DNA from: CAZMJP01 sp964566895
Lineage (GTDB): Bacteria > Patescibacteriota > Patescibacteriia > UBA2591 > UBA6264
Direction: 5' to 3'
Length of the DNA stretch: 6,717 nucleotides
Assembly: GCA_964566895.1 (NCBI GenBank)
Contig: CAZMJP010000029.1
Location: 1-6,717, forward strand
This document shows positions 1-5,736 of this stretch, in pieces. How positions within the stretch are numbered: position 1 is the first letter of the stretch; each line of letters opens with the position of its first letter. A program made the translations under genes and the position numbers. The notes under the pieces were generated by a model. The model had not been told where the DNA came from. It worked only from the letters and a program-made list of their open reading frames with translations, and ran no database searches.

Positions 1-2
1 TC

Positions 3-45
3 GAGGTCAGACCTCCTTAATCTTTTCTTTAAGAGGTCTGACCTC
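3..45. repeat. Paired palindromes with GGTC-N-GACC core, downstream of pth
   Basis: Two 13-bp odd palindromes, GAGGTCAGACCTC (3-15) and GAGGTCTGACCTC (33-45), are exact reverse complements of each other. The whole stretch can therefore form either two small hairpins or one long hairpin. In the long form TTAA (17-20) pairs with TTAA (29-32), one C is bulged, and the loop is about 8 nt. It begins about 18 nt past the pth stop codon on the minus strand. It may work as a transcript-end or mRNA-stabilising hairpin, but no T-tract on the minus strand is visible before the window ends, so a terminator call is not justified. The architecture matches the element at 717-787. Confidence 0.75.
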
Positions 46-63
46 TTTGAAATTGCGTCCGGC

Positions 64-687
64 TTATTTATTATACAAAGTCATGGTTTTTTCCAGTCCT
101 TGTTCCAAATAAAAACCGATTATTTCCGTCGTTTTTTTTATTGTTTCGTTTATTATTTCTTGTTCTTTTTTATTGAATTTTTTCAAAACGAAATTCTCCG
201 CTATTTTTTGACCTTTTTGATTTCCCGTTTTTTGATTTCCCTGCTCGCCAATTCCGACCCTCAGCCGGACGAAGTTTTTTGTTTTCAGGCGGTCAATAAT
301 TGACTGGATTCCTTTATGTCCGGCCGAAGAACGATTGCGGCAAATTTTAATTTTACCCAAAGGCAAATCAAGGTCGTCGTGGATGACGATTAAATTTTCA
401 ATTTCTTTTTCCCACCACTTGCCAGCGCCGGCGGAACGGGCGGGGAGTTTCTTGATTATTTCTCCAACCGCCTTGCCGGAACCATTCATAAATGTCTGCG
501 GTTTGACAAGGATGATTTTTTGGCGTTTAAAAATTCCTTGAGAAATTTGGGCTTTAAAAATTCCTTGCCGGCGCCAGCGGGGAAAATGAAAATCGTCGGC
601 TAGGGCGTCAATTATCATAAATCCGACATTATGGCGGGTTTCCGCGTATTTTTCTCCCGGGTTTCCCAACCCAACAACGAATTTCAT
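64..687 (-). CDS. pth: Peptidyl-tRNA hydrolase (Pth)
   Basis: Cytoplasmic enzyme that cleaves the ester bond of peptidyl-tRNA released by stalled ribosomes, recycling the tRNA. The 207-aa product carries the family signature at its N-terminus: GLGNPG (6-11), then TRHN (17-20) with the catalytic His19. FMNGSG (66-71) gives the substrate-binding Asn68. HDDLDLPLG (103-111) gives the Asp104 that positions the histidine. GHKG (123-126) follows. Two departures from the E. coli enzyme are visible. The Asn of the usual GHNG motif is Lys125, and about 11 extra residues (roughly 82-92, GC-rich DNA) lie between the FMN and HDD motifs. The start is the ATG next to the conserved motif; no Shine-Dalgarno is seen upstream. 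It lies downstream of der on the same strand, separated by 102 bp mostly filled with a repeat element. Repeat elements of similar design flank the gene on both sides. Confidence 0.97.
   Translation of the reverse strand: MKFVVGLGNPGEKYAETRHNVGFMIIDALADDFHFPRWRRQGIFKAQISQGIFKRQKIILVKPQTFMNGSGKAVGEIIKKLPARSAGAGKWWEKEIENLIVIHDDLDLPLGKIKICRNRSSAGHKGIQSIIDRLKTKNFVRLRVGIGEQGNQKTGNQKGQKIAENFVLKKFNKKEQEIINETIKKTTEIIGFYLEQGLEKTMTLYNK
418..580. repeat. Two copies of a GC-rich 17-mer inside pth
   Basis: CTTGCCAGCGCCGGCGG (418-434) and CTTGCCGGCGCCAGCGG (564-580) agree at 15 of 17 positions and stand out as GC islands in an AT-rich gene. They are 146 bp apart, which is not a multiple of three, so the two copies are read in different frames: one gives the Ala/Gly-rich insert, the other an RWRRQ segment. 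Only the two copies are the repeat; the DNA between is ordinary pth coding sequence. Chance is possible. Confidence 0.4.
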
Positions 688-716
688 ATTAATTTTTTGA
701 ATATTTATTAAGAAAG

Positions 717-787
717 TTGACAGAAGCTGACAGGGTCCGACCCTGTTATGCCGTGACAGGGTCGGACCCTGTCACGGCTACTGTCAA
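717..787. repeat. REP/BIME-like inverted pair between der and pth
   Basis: A nested inverted repeat. The outer ends are TTGACAG (717-723) and CTGTCAA (781-787). Inside are two odd palindromes: a 17-bp one at 730-746 centred on C738, and a perfect 29-bp one at 750-778 centred on G764. Each is close to the reverse complement of the other, so the element is two copies of one unit facing each other. Read on the minus strand, the larger palindrome is directly preceded by GTAG, the tetranucleotide that characterises REP sequences mobilised by RAYT (REP-associated tyrosine transposases). The element starts 2 bp past the der stop codon and would form stable hairpins in a der-pth transcript. No transposase gene is in the window. 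REP identity is inferred from shape, not from a family match. Confidence 0.75.
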
Positions 788-789
788 TG

Positions 790-2187
790 CTAATATTTTG
801 ATATTCTAATGATTATCGGCGCTCCTCTGAAATCCCATTTTTTTCTCATTTGTTTTTCAATGATGTTAATTTGGGCCGGATGAATTGCCCTTTTCCTAAT
901 AAGGACTTTGGGGATTTCAAGAAAAAATGACGGCGGACAAACATCGGTTTGATGTATTTTTATTTTTTTCCAAACGTCCGAATCGAATTTTTGTTTTTCA
1001 ACGGTTCTTCGTAAAAAATCATTTAATTCTTTGTCACTGATTTGCTGTTTAAGATTTTTTGCTACTTGGTTGATTAAAGGAAATATTTTTTCCGTGTTTT
1101 TTTTTGCTTTGGCTGAGATAAAAAGGATTGGCGCCCAAGAGACCGTCAGCGGTAGTTTTCTCAATTTGGCATCGAAGTCCGACGGTCGAAATTTAAAGCC
1201 GGGAATTTTGTCACCCTTGTTGAGAATCAGAATTAACCCCTTATTGTTTTTAATCGCTAAATCGATTAGCGATTTATCTTGATGGCTGATTTCTTCGGAA
1301 AGATCAAGGAGAACTAAAATGATATCAGATTTTTTGATTGTTGCCAAAGATTTTTGGGCCCCGATTTTTTCAATTCCCGGCTTGATTTTAACTTTTTTAC
1401 GCAAGCCGGCAGTGTCAATTAGCAATAAATTTTCCTTTCCCGGCTCGGTTTGAATAAGAACATCTTGCGGCCCCCTGGTTGTCTGAGGCAAAGGAGAGAC
1501 AATAAACCGCTCTTCGTTTAAAAGGGAATTTATTAATGTTGATTTTCCGACATTGGGACGGCCGATAATCGCCGCTTTAATCGGCGTCTCAATTGGCGAC
1601 TGGTTCTTGATGAAGGAAGTTTCATTTCCGGCGGGTTGATTATTCTGATTTTTAAATGCGATTGCAAATACCTTGTCGAGCAGGTCGCCGACGCCGACGC
1701 CACTGGCGGCGGAGATTGGTATTGGCTGGCCAAATCCCAATTTCAACCAATCTTGATTTTTAGTCAGAAGTATTTTTTTTTGATTGTCGGCTTTATTAAG
1801 GACAAGCAGCGCTTTTTTTTTATTTTTTTTAATCAACTGTCCGATTTCCATTTCGAAGTCGGAAATTTGTTTATTGACATCGCAAATAAAAAGAATGAGG
1901 TCGGACTCCTCAATGGCTTTTAAAATATGCTTTTTAACTTCCTTCCCTATATCATCTAAGGCTTTCGCTTTTTTTATTTGCCGTTCGGATAAAGGAATTT
2001 GGATTTTTACCAATCCGCCGGTATCGACAATGATTATCTCTTTGCCCCGCCAGCGGCAAATATCGTAGTTGCGGTCTCGAGTCGTCTCCGGCAGAGAAGA
2101 AACAATGGCTCCTCCTTTTTCAGTCAGGCGGTTAAAAAGCGTTGATTTGCCGACATTGGTTTGTCCGATAAGGGCAAGTTTCAGCAT
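790..2187 (-). CDS. der: GTPase Der (EngA), ribosome assembly factor
   Basis: Double-domain GTPase needed for maturation of the 50S ribosomal subunit. The 465-aa product has two tandem G domains and a C-terminal KH-like domain, near the usual length (E. coli 490 aa). Domain 1: P-loop GQTNVGKST (8-16), TTRD (35-38), DTGG (55-58), NKAD (131-134), SAAS (159-162). Domain 2: P-loop GRPNVGKST (209-217), TTRG (236-239), DTAG (258-261), NKGD (323-326), SAK (358-360). The KH-like part spans about 380-465. Domain 2 has TTRG where TTRD is usual and NKGD where NKWD is common; all nucleotide-contact motifs are otherwise intact. The ATG at 2185-2187 is preferred because the protein then begins right before the first G domain. 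A TTG eight codons upstream (2209-2211) is possible but less likely. The 104-bp AT-rich gap from the LCP gene shows no convincing promoter, so co-transcription is plausible. Confidence 0.96.
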   Translation of the reverse strand: MLKLALIGQTNVGKSTLFNRLTEKGGAIVSSLPETTRDRNYDICRWRGKEIIIVDTGGLVKIQIPLSERQIKKAKALDDIGKEVKKHILKAIEESDLILFICDVNKQISDFEMEIGQLIKKNKKKALLVLNKADNQKKILLTKNQDWLKLGFGQPIPISAASGVGVGDLLDKVFAIAFKNQNNQPAGNETSFIKNQSPIETPIKAAIIGRPNVGKSTLINSLLNEERFIVSPLPQTTRGPQDVLIQTEPGKENLLLIDTAGLRKKVKIKPGIEKIGAQKSLATIKKSDIILVLLDLSEEISHQDKSLIDLAIKNNKGLILILNKGDKIPGFKFRPSDFDAKLRKLPLTVSWAPILFISAKAKKNTEKIFPLINQVAKNLKQQISDKELNDFLRRTVEKQKFDSDVWKKIKIHQTDVCPPSFFLEIPKVLIRKRAIHPAQINIIEKQMRKKWDFRGAPIIIRISKY

Positions 2188-2291
2188 AAAACTCGTGTTT
2201 AATAATGCCAATCTACAATTGCTAATATTATTGGTCGGAAACTAAAATTTAATTTGAATCAACTAAATTAATTAAGATAATTAAACTGATT

Positions 2292-3428
2292 TTATTCACT
2301 CGAAATATTCGAAATATCGTTTTTTTCTTTTTCGCCAACCGCGGACGGTTTTTCAAAAATATTTTCCGCCAGCTTGGCCAAGTCCTTAAAATTGCCGCTT
2401 TTCGGCTTTAAAATATAGGCGCCATCGACGTTAATTTCCGCTTCGACGAGGCCGTTTTCTCCTTCGCCAATCACCTTGTTGATAATATTATGACTGTCGA
2501 TTTCCGAAACTAATTTAGCTAATCTGACGCCTTGGCTGAAATCGAGATTCGTGCTGATATTATCCTTCAAGATATTATAGATGCGCCAAAGTTTTTGCGG
2601 TTGAAGTAAAAGATTTTCTTTTTTAATTTTTTCTCTAATGGCAAAAAGAATTTTTTGTTGTCGTTCGCTGCGGGCGAAATCTGAATTTTCTTGGTTGGTT
2701 CCATGTCGAGAGCGAACGAATTTTAGAGCCCTATCTCCACTCATTAGTTGTTTGCCCGCTTCGAAATTGATTGTTTGGTAGCCGAAATTAGCGGCGGGAA
2801 ATTGGTAATCGGTAAAACTTTTTTCAACTTCCACTTCGATGCCACCCAACTCGTCAATCAGTTTTTCGAAAACGTCGAAGTCGACTCGAATCCAATAATG
2901 AATTTTTAATCCTAAAATTTCTTCCACTGTTTGGCTGGTTAAAGCGCCGCCGTCATTGGCGTTGACGGTGCCAAGAGCGTTGGCTGAATTGATTTTCCTC
3001 CAGCCGTAACCGGGAATGGGAACATAAAGGTCGCGAGGAAGAGAGAGGAGTCCGACTTGCGACGCGCTCGGTTTTAAAAAAGCCAGGATAATAGTGTCGG
3101 TCAAATAGGGTCCTTCATGCTCGGCGCCGCCCATACCTAAAATTAAAATATTGATTCTGTCCGACAATTCTCCTTTTAGAATTTTATCTTTGCCGGCCAC
3201 TAATCTGGCTACGCCTTCCCAAAATGACAGTCGGCCGAGATTGGTTATTAAGCTGTTACTGGAAGAAAAAAGAGTATTGGCGAAAAAGAAAATAATGATG
3301 GCGGAAATAAAAATTAAAGCCCGAAAAATTTTATTGGCCTTTTCTTTTTTTTCTTCGTTTCTTTTGAAATTCGGCTTTAATTGCGGCGAGGGGACTTCGT
3401 TGATTAAATTAATGCGTTTTTCGGGCAT
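2292..3428 (-). CDS. LytR-CpsA-Psr (LCP) family envelope protein
   Basis: LCP proteins are membrane-anchored phosphotransferases that transfer lipid-linked glycopolymers onto peptidoglycan or surface proteins outside the membrane. The 378-aa product has a charged cytoplasmic N-terminus (1-35), one membrane segment (about 36-56) and an extracytoplasmic LCP domain (about 90-270). Family landmarks visible are: INILILGMGG (92-101), TDT (110-112), the polyphosphate-contacting LSLPRDLYV (129-136 region, Arg132), KINSAN (145-150), RVDFDVFEKLIDELGGIEV (181-199), and RALKFVRSRH (233-242) followed by DFARSERQQ. A less conserved tail (about 290-378) ends in a polar stretch. Which polymer it attaches cannot be read from sequence; a Gram-positive-like envelope is assumed for this lineage. 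It is the first gene of the leftward group, with an extended -10 promoter about 33 bp ahead. No Shine-Dalgarno is seen. Confidence 0.93.
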   Translation of the reverse strand: MPEKRINLINEVPSPQLKPNFKRNEEKKEKANKIFRALIFISAIIIFFFANTLFSSSNSLITNLGRLSFWEGVARLVAGKDKILKGELSDRINILILGMGGAEHEGPYLTDTIILAFLKPSASQVGLLSLPRDLYVPIPGYGWRKINSANALGTVNANDGGALTSQTVEEILGLKIHYWIRVDFDVFEKLIDELGGIEVEVEKSFTDYQFPAANFGYQTINFEAGKQLMSGDRALKFVRSRHGTNQENSDFARSERQQKILFAIREKIKKENLLLQPQKLWRIYNILKDNISTNLDFSQGVRLAKLVSEIDSHNIINKVIGEGENGLVEAEINVDGAYILKPKSGNFKDLAKLAENIFEKPSAVGEKEKNDISNISSE

Positions 3429-3460
3429 AAAAAATTATCACTTTGTTTATAGCTTACGAC

Positions 3461-3488
3461 ATTATAACAGGAAAAGAGAATTAGACAA
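3461..3488 (-). promoter_or_regulatory. Sigma-70-type promoter for the LCP-der-pth group
   Basis: On the minus strand the -10 is a perfect TATAAT (3466-3461) with an extended TG one base upstream (TGTTATAAT). The -35 is TTGTCT (3488-3483; 4 of 6 consensus bases), at 16-bp spacing. Transcription would start near 3454, giving a leader of about 26 nt with no Shine-Dalgarno. It is the best promoter match in the window and lies back to back with the pilin promoter. Confidence 0.75.
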
Positions 3489-3540
3489 GAAATTTTTAAA
3501 ATTGTTTTAACCGTGTCGTTTTTCCAAATCTGTTTAGGGC

Positions 3541-3549
3541 TGTGGATAA
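3541..3549 (-). other. Perfect DnaA-box 9-mer
   Basis: TGTGGATAA on the plus strand is the exact reverse complement of TTATCCACA, the consensus DnaA box. It lies in the divergent intergenic region, overlapping the place where a -35 element of the pilin promoter would sit. An AT-rich tract with two tandem AATTAAT copies follows at 3606-3623. Only one good box is present and no dnaA or dnaN is nearby. It could be a stray site, a DnaA regulatory site, or part of a replication-origin region cut small. Confidence 0.4.
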
Positions 3550-3565
3550 CTTTTTGTTAAATTTG

Positions 3566-3574
3566 TGTTATGAT
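3566..3574 (+). promoter_or_regulatory. Extended -10 promoter for the pilin gene
   Basis: TGTTATGAT is an extended -10 (TG-n-TATGAT, 5 of 6 bases of TATAAT) closely resembling the TGTTATAAT of the divergent LCP promoter. No good -35 is found at 16-18 bp, which extended -10 promoters can tolerate. The start would be near 3581, leaving a 5' leader of about 62 nt that contains the small palindrome AATCTCAGATT (3590-3600) and AT-rich sequence. Confidence 0.55.
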
Positions 3575-3642
3575 GATCTACGTTATCTCAATCTCAGATT
3601 AAAACAATTAATAATTAATAATAGTTTTTATTAAACAGGGTT

Positions 3643-4122
3643 ATGAAAAACAAAAAAGGTTTTACTTTAATTGAATTAATGGTCGTGGTAGCCATTATGG
3701 GGCTTTTGGCCGCCTTGGCGGTAATTGCTCTGAACAGCGCTCGAGCAAGAGCTCGCGACGCGCGACGCGTTTCCGACGTCAAACAAATTCAGACCGCCTT
3801 GGAATTGTATTATTTGGATAATAACGCTTATCCAGTCGCCCCCGCGGCGCCGGGAATAATCGAAGAAAAATGCATTAGCAGTGGTGGGATTGACGATGTG
3901 GGGAGCTGCAGCGGAACCACTTATATGAGCATAACGCCTTCCAATCCGATTCCGCGCAATGATGGCGACTGCGCTGGCATCAATACGAGTTATACTTATG
4001 CCGCCGTTGCTTTAGATGGCAATAATACCAGTTATTACATTACTTATTGTCTCGGGGCGAAAACCGGAGATGTGGACGCGGGGGAACATCGCGCGACTCC
4101 GGCCGGCCTGGTTGACGACTAA
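3643..4122 (+). CDS. Type IV pilin / pseudopilin with N-terminal methylation motif
   Basis: Structural subunit of a type IV pilus or related filament. The 159-aa prepilin has the class III leader MKNKKG and cleavage between Gly6 and Phe7 by a PilD-type prepilin peptidase. Mature Glu5 (Glu11) is present, and a hydrophobic helix spans about 7-30 (FTLIELMVVVAIMGLLAALA). An Arg-rich helix follows (34-42), then DVKQIQTALELYYLDNNAYP, which is common in CPR pilins. The globular part has four cysteines (77, 89, 110, 136), enough for two disulfides, and a C-terminal TG...GEHRATPAG segment. An AGGG sits only about 3 nt before the ATG, too close for a normal Shine-Dalgarno. It appears monocistronic: own promoter upstream and a strong terminator 64 bp after the stop. 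No pilus assembly genes lie in the window, so major versus minor pilin cannot be decided. Confidence 0.93.
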   Translation: MKNKKGFTLIELMVVVAIMGLLAALAVIALNSARARARDARRVSDVKQIQTALELYYLDNNAYPVAPAAPGIIEEKCISSGGIDDVGSCSGTTYMSITPSNPIPRNDGDCAGINTSYTYAAVALDGNNTSYYITYCLGAKTGDVDAGEHRATPAGLVDD

Positions 4123-4185
4123 AGCTCCCATCTTTTAAAAAATCAGATTGATAAAATATTAATTTCATTTTATTGAGTTTTTACG

Positions 4186-4229
4186 AGTCCAGTCCTGTAG
4201 TTTTTAAAGGGCTGGACTTTTTATTTTTT
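4186..4229 (+). terminator. Intrinsic terminator after the pilin gene
   Basis: An 11-bp stem (4186-4196 with 4208-4218, one G-T pair) closes an 11-nt loop and is followed by TTTTATTTTTT (4219-4229). The stem includes AGTCCAG pairing with CTGGACT. This is a textbook rho-independent terminator on the plus strand. It separates the pilin transcript from the ligase gene, whose start lies within about 30 bp, so the ligase needs read-through or its own promoter. A weak candidate is TTGAGT (4173-4178) with TGTAGT (4196-4201) at 17-bp spacing. Confidence 0.9.
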
Positions 4230-4236
4230 GCAAATT

Positions 4237-5697
4237 ATGCCATTATTAATGGCAATGAACGCTAAAATTGAAAAAAATTTTAATCTCGTTCTTGAATCTG
4301 GTTGGCTTTTGATTTTCATTTTATCTCCCTTGTTTTTTGCTCCGTTTGTTTACGGCACCTGGCAGATTGGAGAATATTTTTTATTTCAGATTTTAACGGA
4401 AATTATTTTGTTTGTTTGGCTGGCAAAAATCATTATTGTTTTTCTTGCCCGACGGCAGACCCCGATTACCCAATCCCCAAGCACCCAATCGTCTATTCTT
4501 CCGGCTGTGATTTTCATTGTTGTTCTCGGCTTGGCGACAATGTTTTCTCAATCGCCAATTCATAGTTTTTGGGGATTTTATCTTCGCAAAATGGGTTACG
4601 TGACTTGGCTTCATTTTTTCGTCTTTTTTTTGGTTTTGTTTTTCAACCTTAAAACGCAAAAGCAAGTTGCTAGAATTTTTTTTGTCGTTGCTTTAACTTC
4701 GGCCGCCGTCGCAATTTACGGATTTTTTCAAATTTTCGGTTTTGATATTTTTCCTTGGAGTGAAGCGCCCTTTTTCAGCAATCGGATTTTTTCCAGCCTT
4801 GGCCAGCCGAATTTTTTGGCCTCATGGCTTTTATTGTCTCTTCCTTTTATTATTTGGGTTATTTTTTATTATTCTTCAAAAGTGCGCTCATCAACGCCAT
4901 GTTTTAAAAATTATTTTTTCCGGGCACTTTTTATTTGCTTGTTTTTTCTTTCCGTTTTTGTTTTAGTTTTAACCCAGAGTCGGGGAGGATGGATTGGGTT
5001 CTTTTTCGCTTTTTTCTTTTTAACGATTATTTTTGCTTGGCAGTTAAAACAAAAACGCCTCGCTGTTCTTTTGTTTATTTTTTTCGTTCTTTGCTGCGTT
5101 TTTGTCGTTTGTCTTAATTGTTCGTATCCTTTAACTTCTCGTCCCGGCGACTCTTTTTTGGTTAGTCGTTTTAAAACCTTAAGCCAACTCTCGGTGAGCG
5201 GCGAATTGAGATTGACTTGGTGGCGGAACAGTTGGGATCTGATTAAACAGAGGCCAATTTTGGGCTATGGGCCGGAAACCCAGCATTTGAATTTTGTTAA
5301 GTATTATCTTCCGGAATTTGCCGCCCTGGAAACAATTAACACTTATCCGGACCGGGCGCATAACGATTTTTTTGATATGCTTTTAATTTCCGGCTTCTTG
5401 GGCCTGATCAGCTATTTATTTTTAATTATTAGCGCTTTTTATTTCGGCTTTAAGCATATTTCCAAATTATCAGTAGTTAGTAATCGATTTTCGCCGGCTA
5501 ATCAGCGATCATTAATTGTTCAACCTCTGAATTTCCAATTTGCCAATCTTTGTCTTTTAACCGCTTTGCTCGGTTATTTGATTTCTCTCCAATTTTCTTT
5601 TCATGTTATTCCAACCGCGGTTTATTTTTGGGGTTATTTGGCAGTCATTTTAAAGATTGCGACTACCGAGCTGAGAGGTTTTTCTGTTTTAAATTAA
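4237..5697 (+). CDS. O-antigen ligase / O-oligosaccharyltransferase-like polytopic membrane protein
   Basis: Proteins of this superfamily (Wzy_C; WaaL, PglL/TfpO) move lipid-linked glycans onto lipid A, another glycan or a protein outside the membrane. The 486-aa product is highly hydrophobic, with about 11-12 predicted membrane segments. Landmarks, numbered from the ATG at 4237: GQPNFLASW (189-197), TQSRGGWIG (246-254), a periplasmic loop with WWRNSWDLI (328-336) and RPILGYGPE (339-347), then DRAHNDFFD (372-380) with the loop histidine typical of the Wzy_C domain, then ISGFLGL before the last membrane helices. The start is uncertain: ATGs at 4237, 4249 and 4255 are all in frame and none has a Shine-Dalgarno; a TTG at 4228 lies in the terminator T-tract and is rejected. 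The next gene, 39 bp on and in the same frame, encodes the TPR part often fused to this family. Acceptor and glycan are unknown; the neighbouring pilin is a candidate acceptor. Confidence 0.85.
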   Translation: MPLLMAMNAKIEKNFNLVLESGWLLIFILSPLFFAPFVYGTWQIGEYFLFQILTEIILFVWLAKIIIVFLARRQTPITQSPSTQSSILPAVIFIVVLGLATMFSQSPIHSFWGFYLRKMGYVTWLHFFVFFLVLFFNLKTQKQVARIFFVVALTSAAVAIYGFFQIFGFDIFPWSEAPFFSNRIFSSLGQPNFLASWLLLSLPFIIWVIFYYSSKVRSSTPCFKNYFFRALFICLFFLSVFVLVLTQSRGGWIGFFFAFFFLTIIFAWQLKQKRLAVLLFIFFVLCCVFVVCLNCSYPLTSRPGDSFLVSRFKTLSQLSVSGELRLTWWRNSWDLIKQRPILGYGPETQHLNFVKYYLPEFAALETINTYPDRAHNDFFDMLLISGFLGLISYLFLIISAFYFGFKHISKLSVVSNRFSPANQRSLIVQPLNFQFANLCLLTALLGYLISLQFSFHVIPTAVYFWGYLAVILKIATTELRGFSVLN

Positions 5698-5736
5698 GCG
5701 TAAAATTAAATTTGGTTAAATTAAATCTTTTAGACA

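Noticed and set aside
526..567. A 15-bp direct repeat TTTAAAAATTCCTTG (526-540 and 553-567), in frame, giving QGIFK twice in Pth.
   Set aside because: The distance from the catalytic His to the FMN motif is about the same as in E. coli Pth, so no duplication has lengthened the protein. It is probably chance in a beta-hairpin.
1897..1911. GAGGTCGGACTCCTC inside der, resembling the palindromic repeat core.
   Set aside because: It does not match GGTC-N-GACC and it encodes a normal stretch of Der (EESDL); no partner copy is nearby.
1636..1923. Open frames antisense to der and other long shadows on the opposite strands of pth, LCP, ligase and TPR genes.
   Set aside because: They overlap strongly supported genes, have no recognisable domains, and follow from low stop density opposite AT-rich coding sequence.
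2188..2211. TTG start for der eight codons upstream of the ATG.
   Set aside because: The ATG at 2185-2187 places the first G domain at the usual distance from the N-terminus; the extra residues match nothing expected.
3741..3770. GC-rich hairpin CGAGC-AAGA-GCTCG and tandem CGCGACG in the pilin gene.
   Set aside because: It encodes the Arg/Ala-rich helix after the pilin membrane segment, a normal feature of these pilins; alternating Arg and Ala codons explain the repeats.
4228..4236. TTG start for the ligase at 4228.
   Set aside because: It lies in the T-tract of the pilin terminator, and three in-frame ATGs follow within 30 bp.
5698..5736. Ligase and TPR genes as one gene broken by a sequencing error.
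   Set aside because: The frames already agree, and the spacer has four further in-frame stops, so a single base change or indel could not restore one protein.
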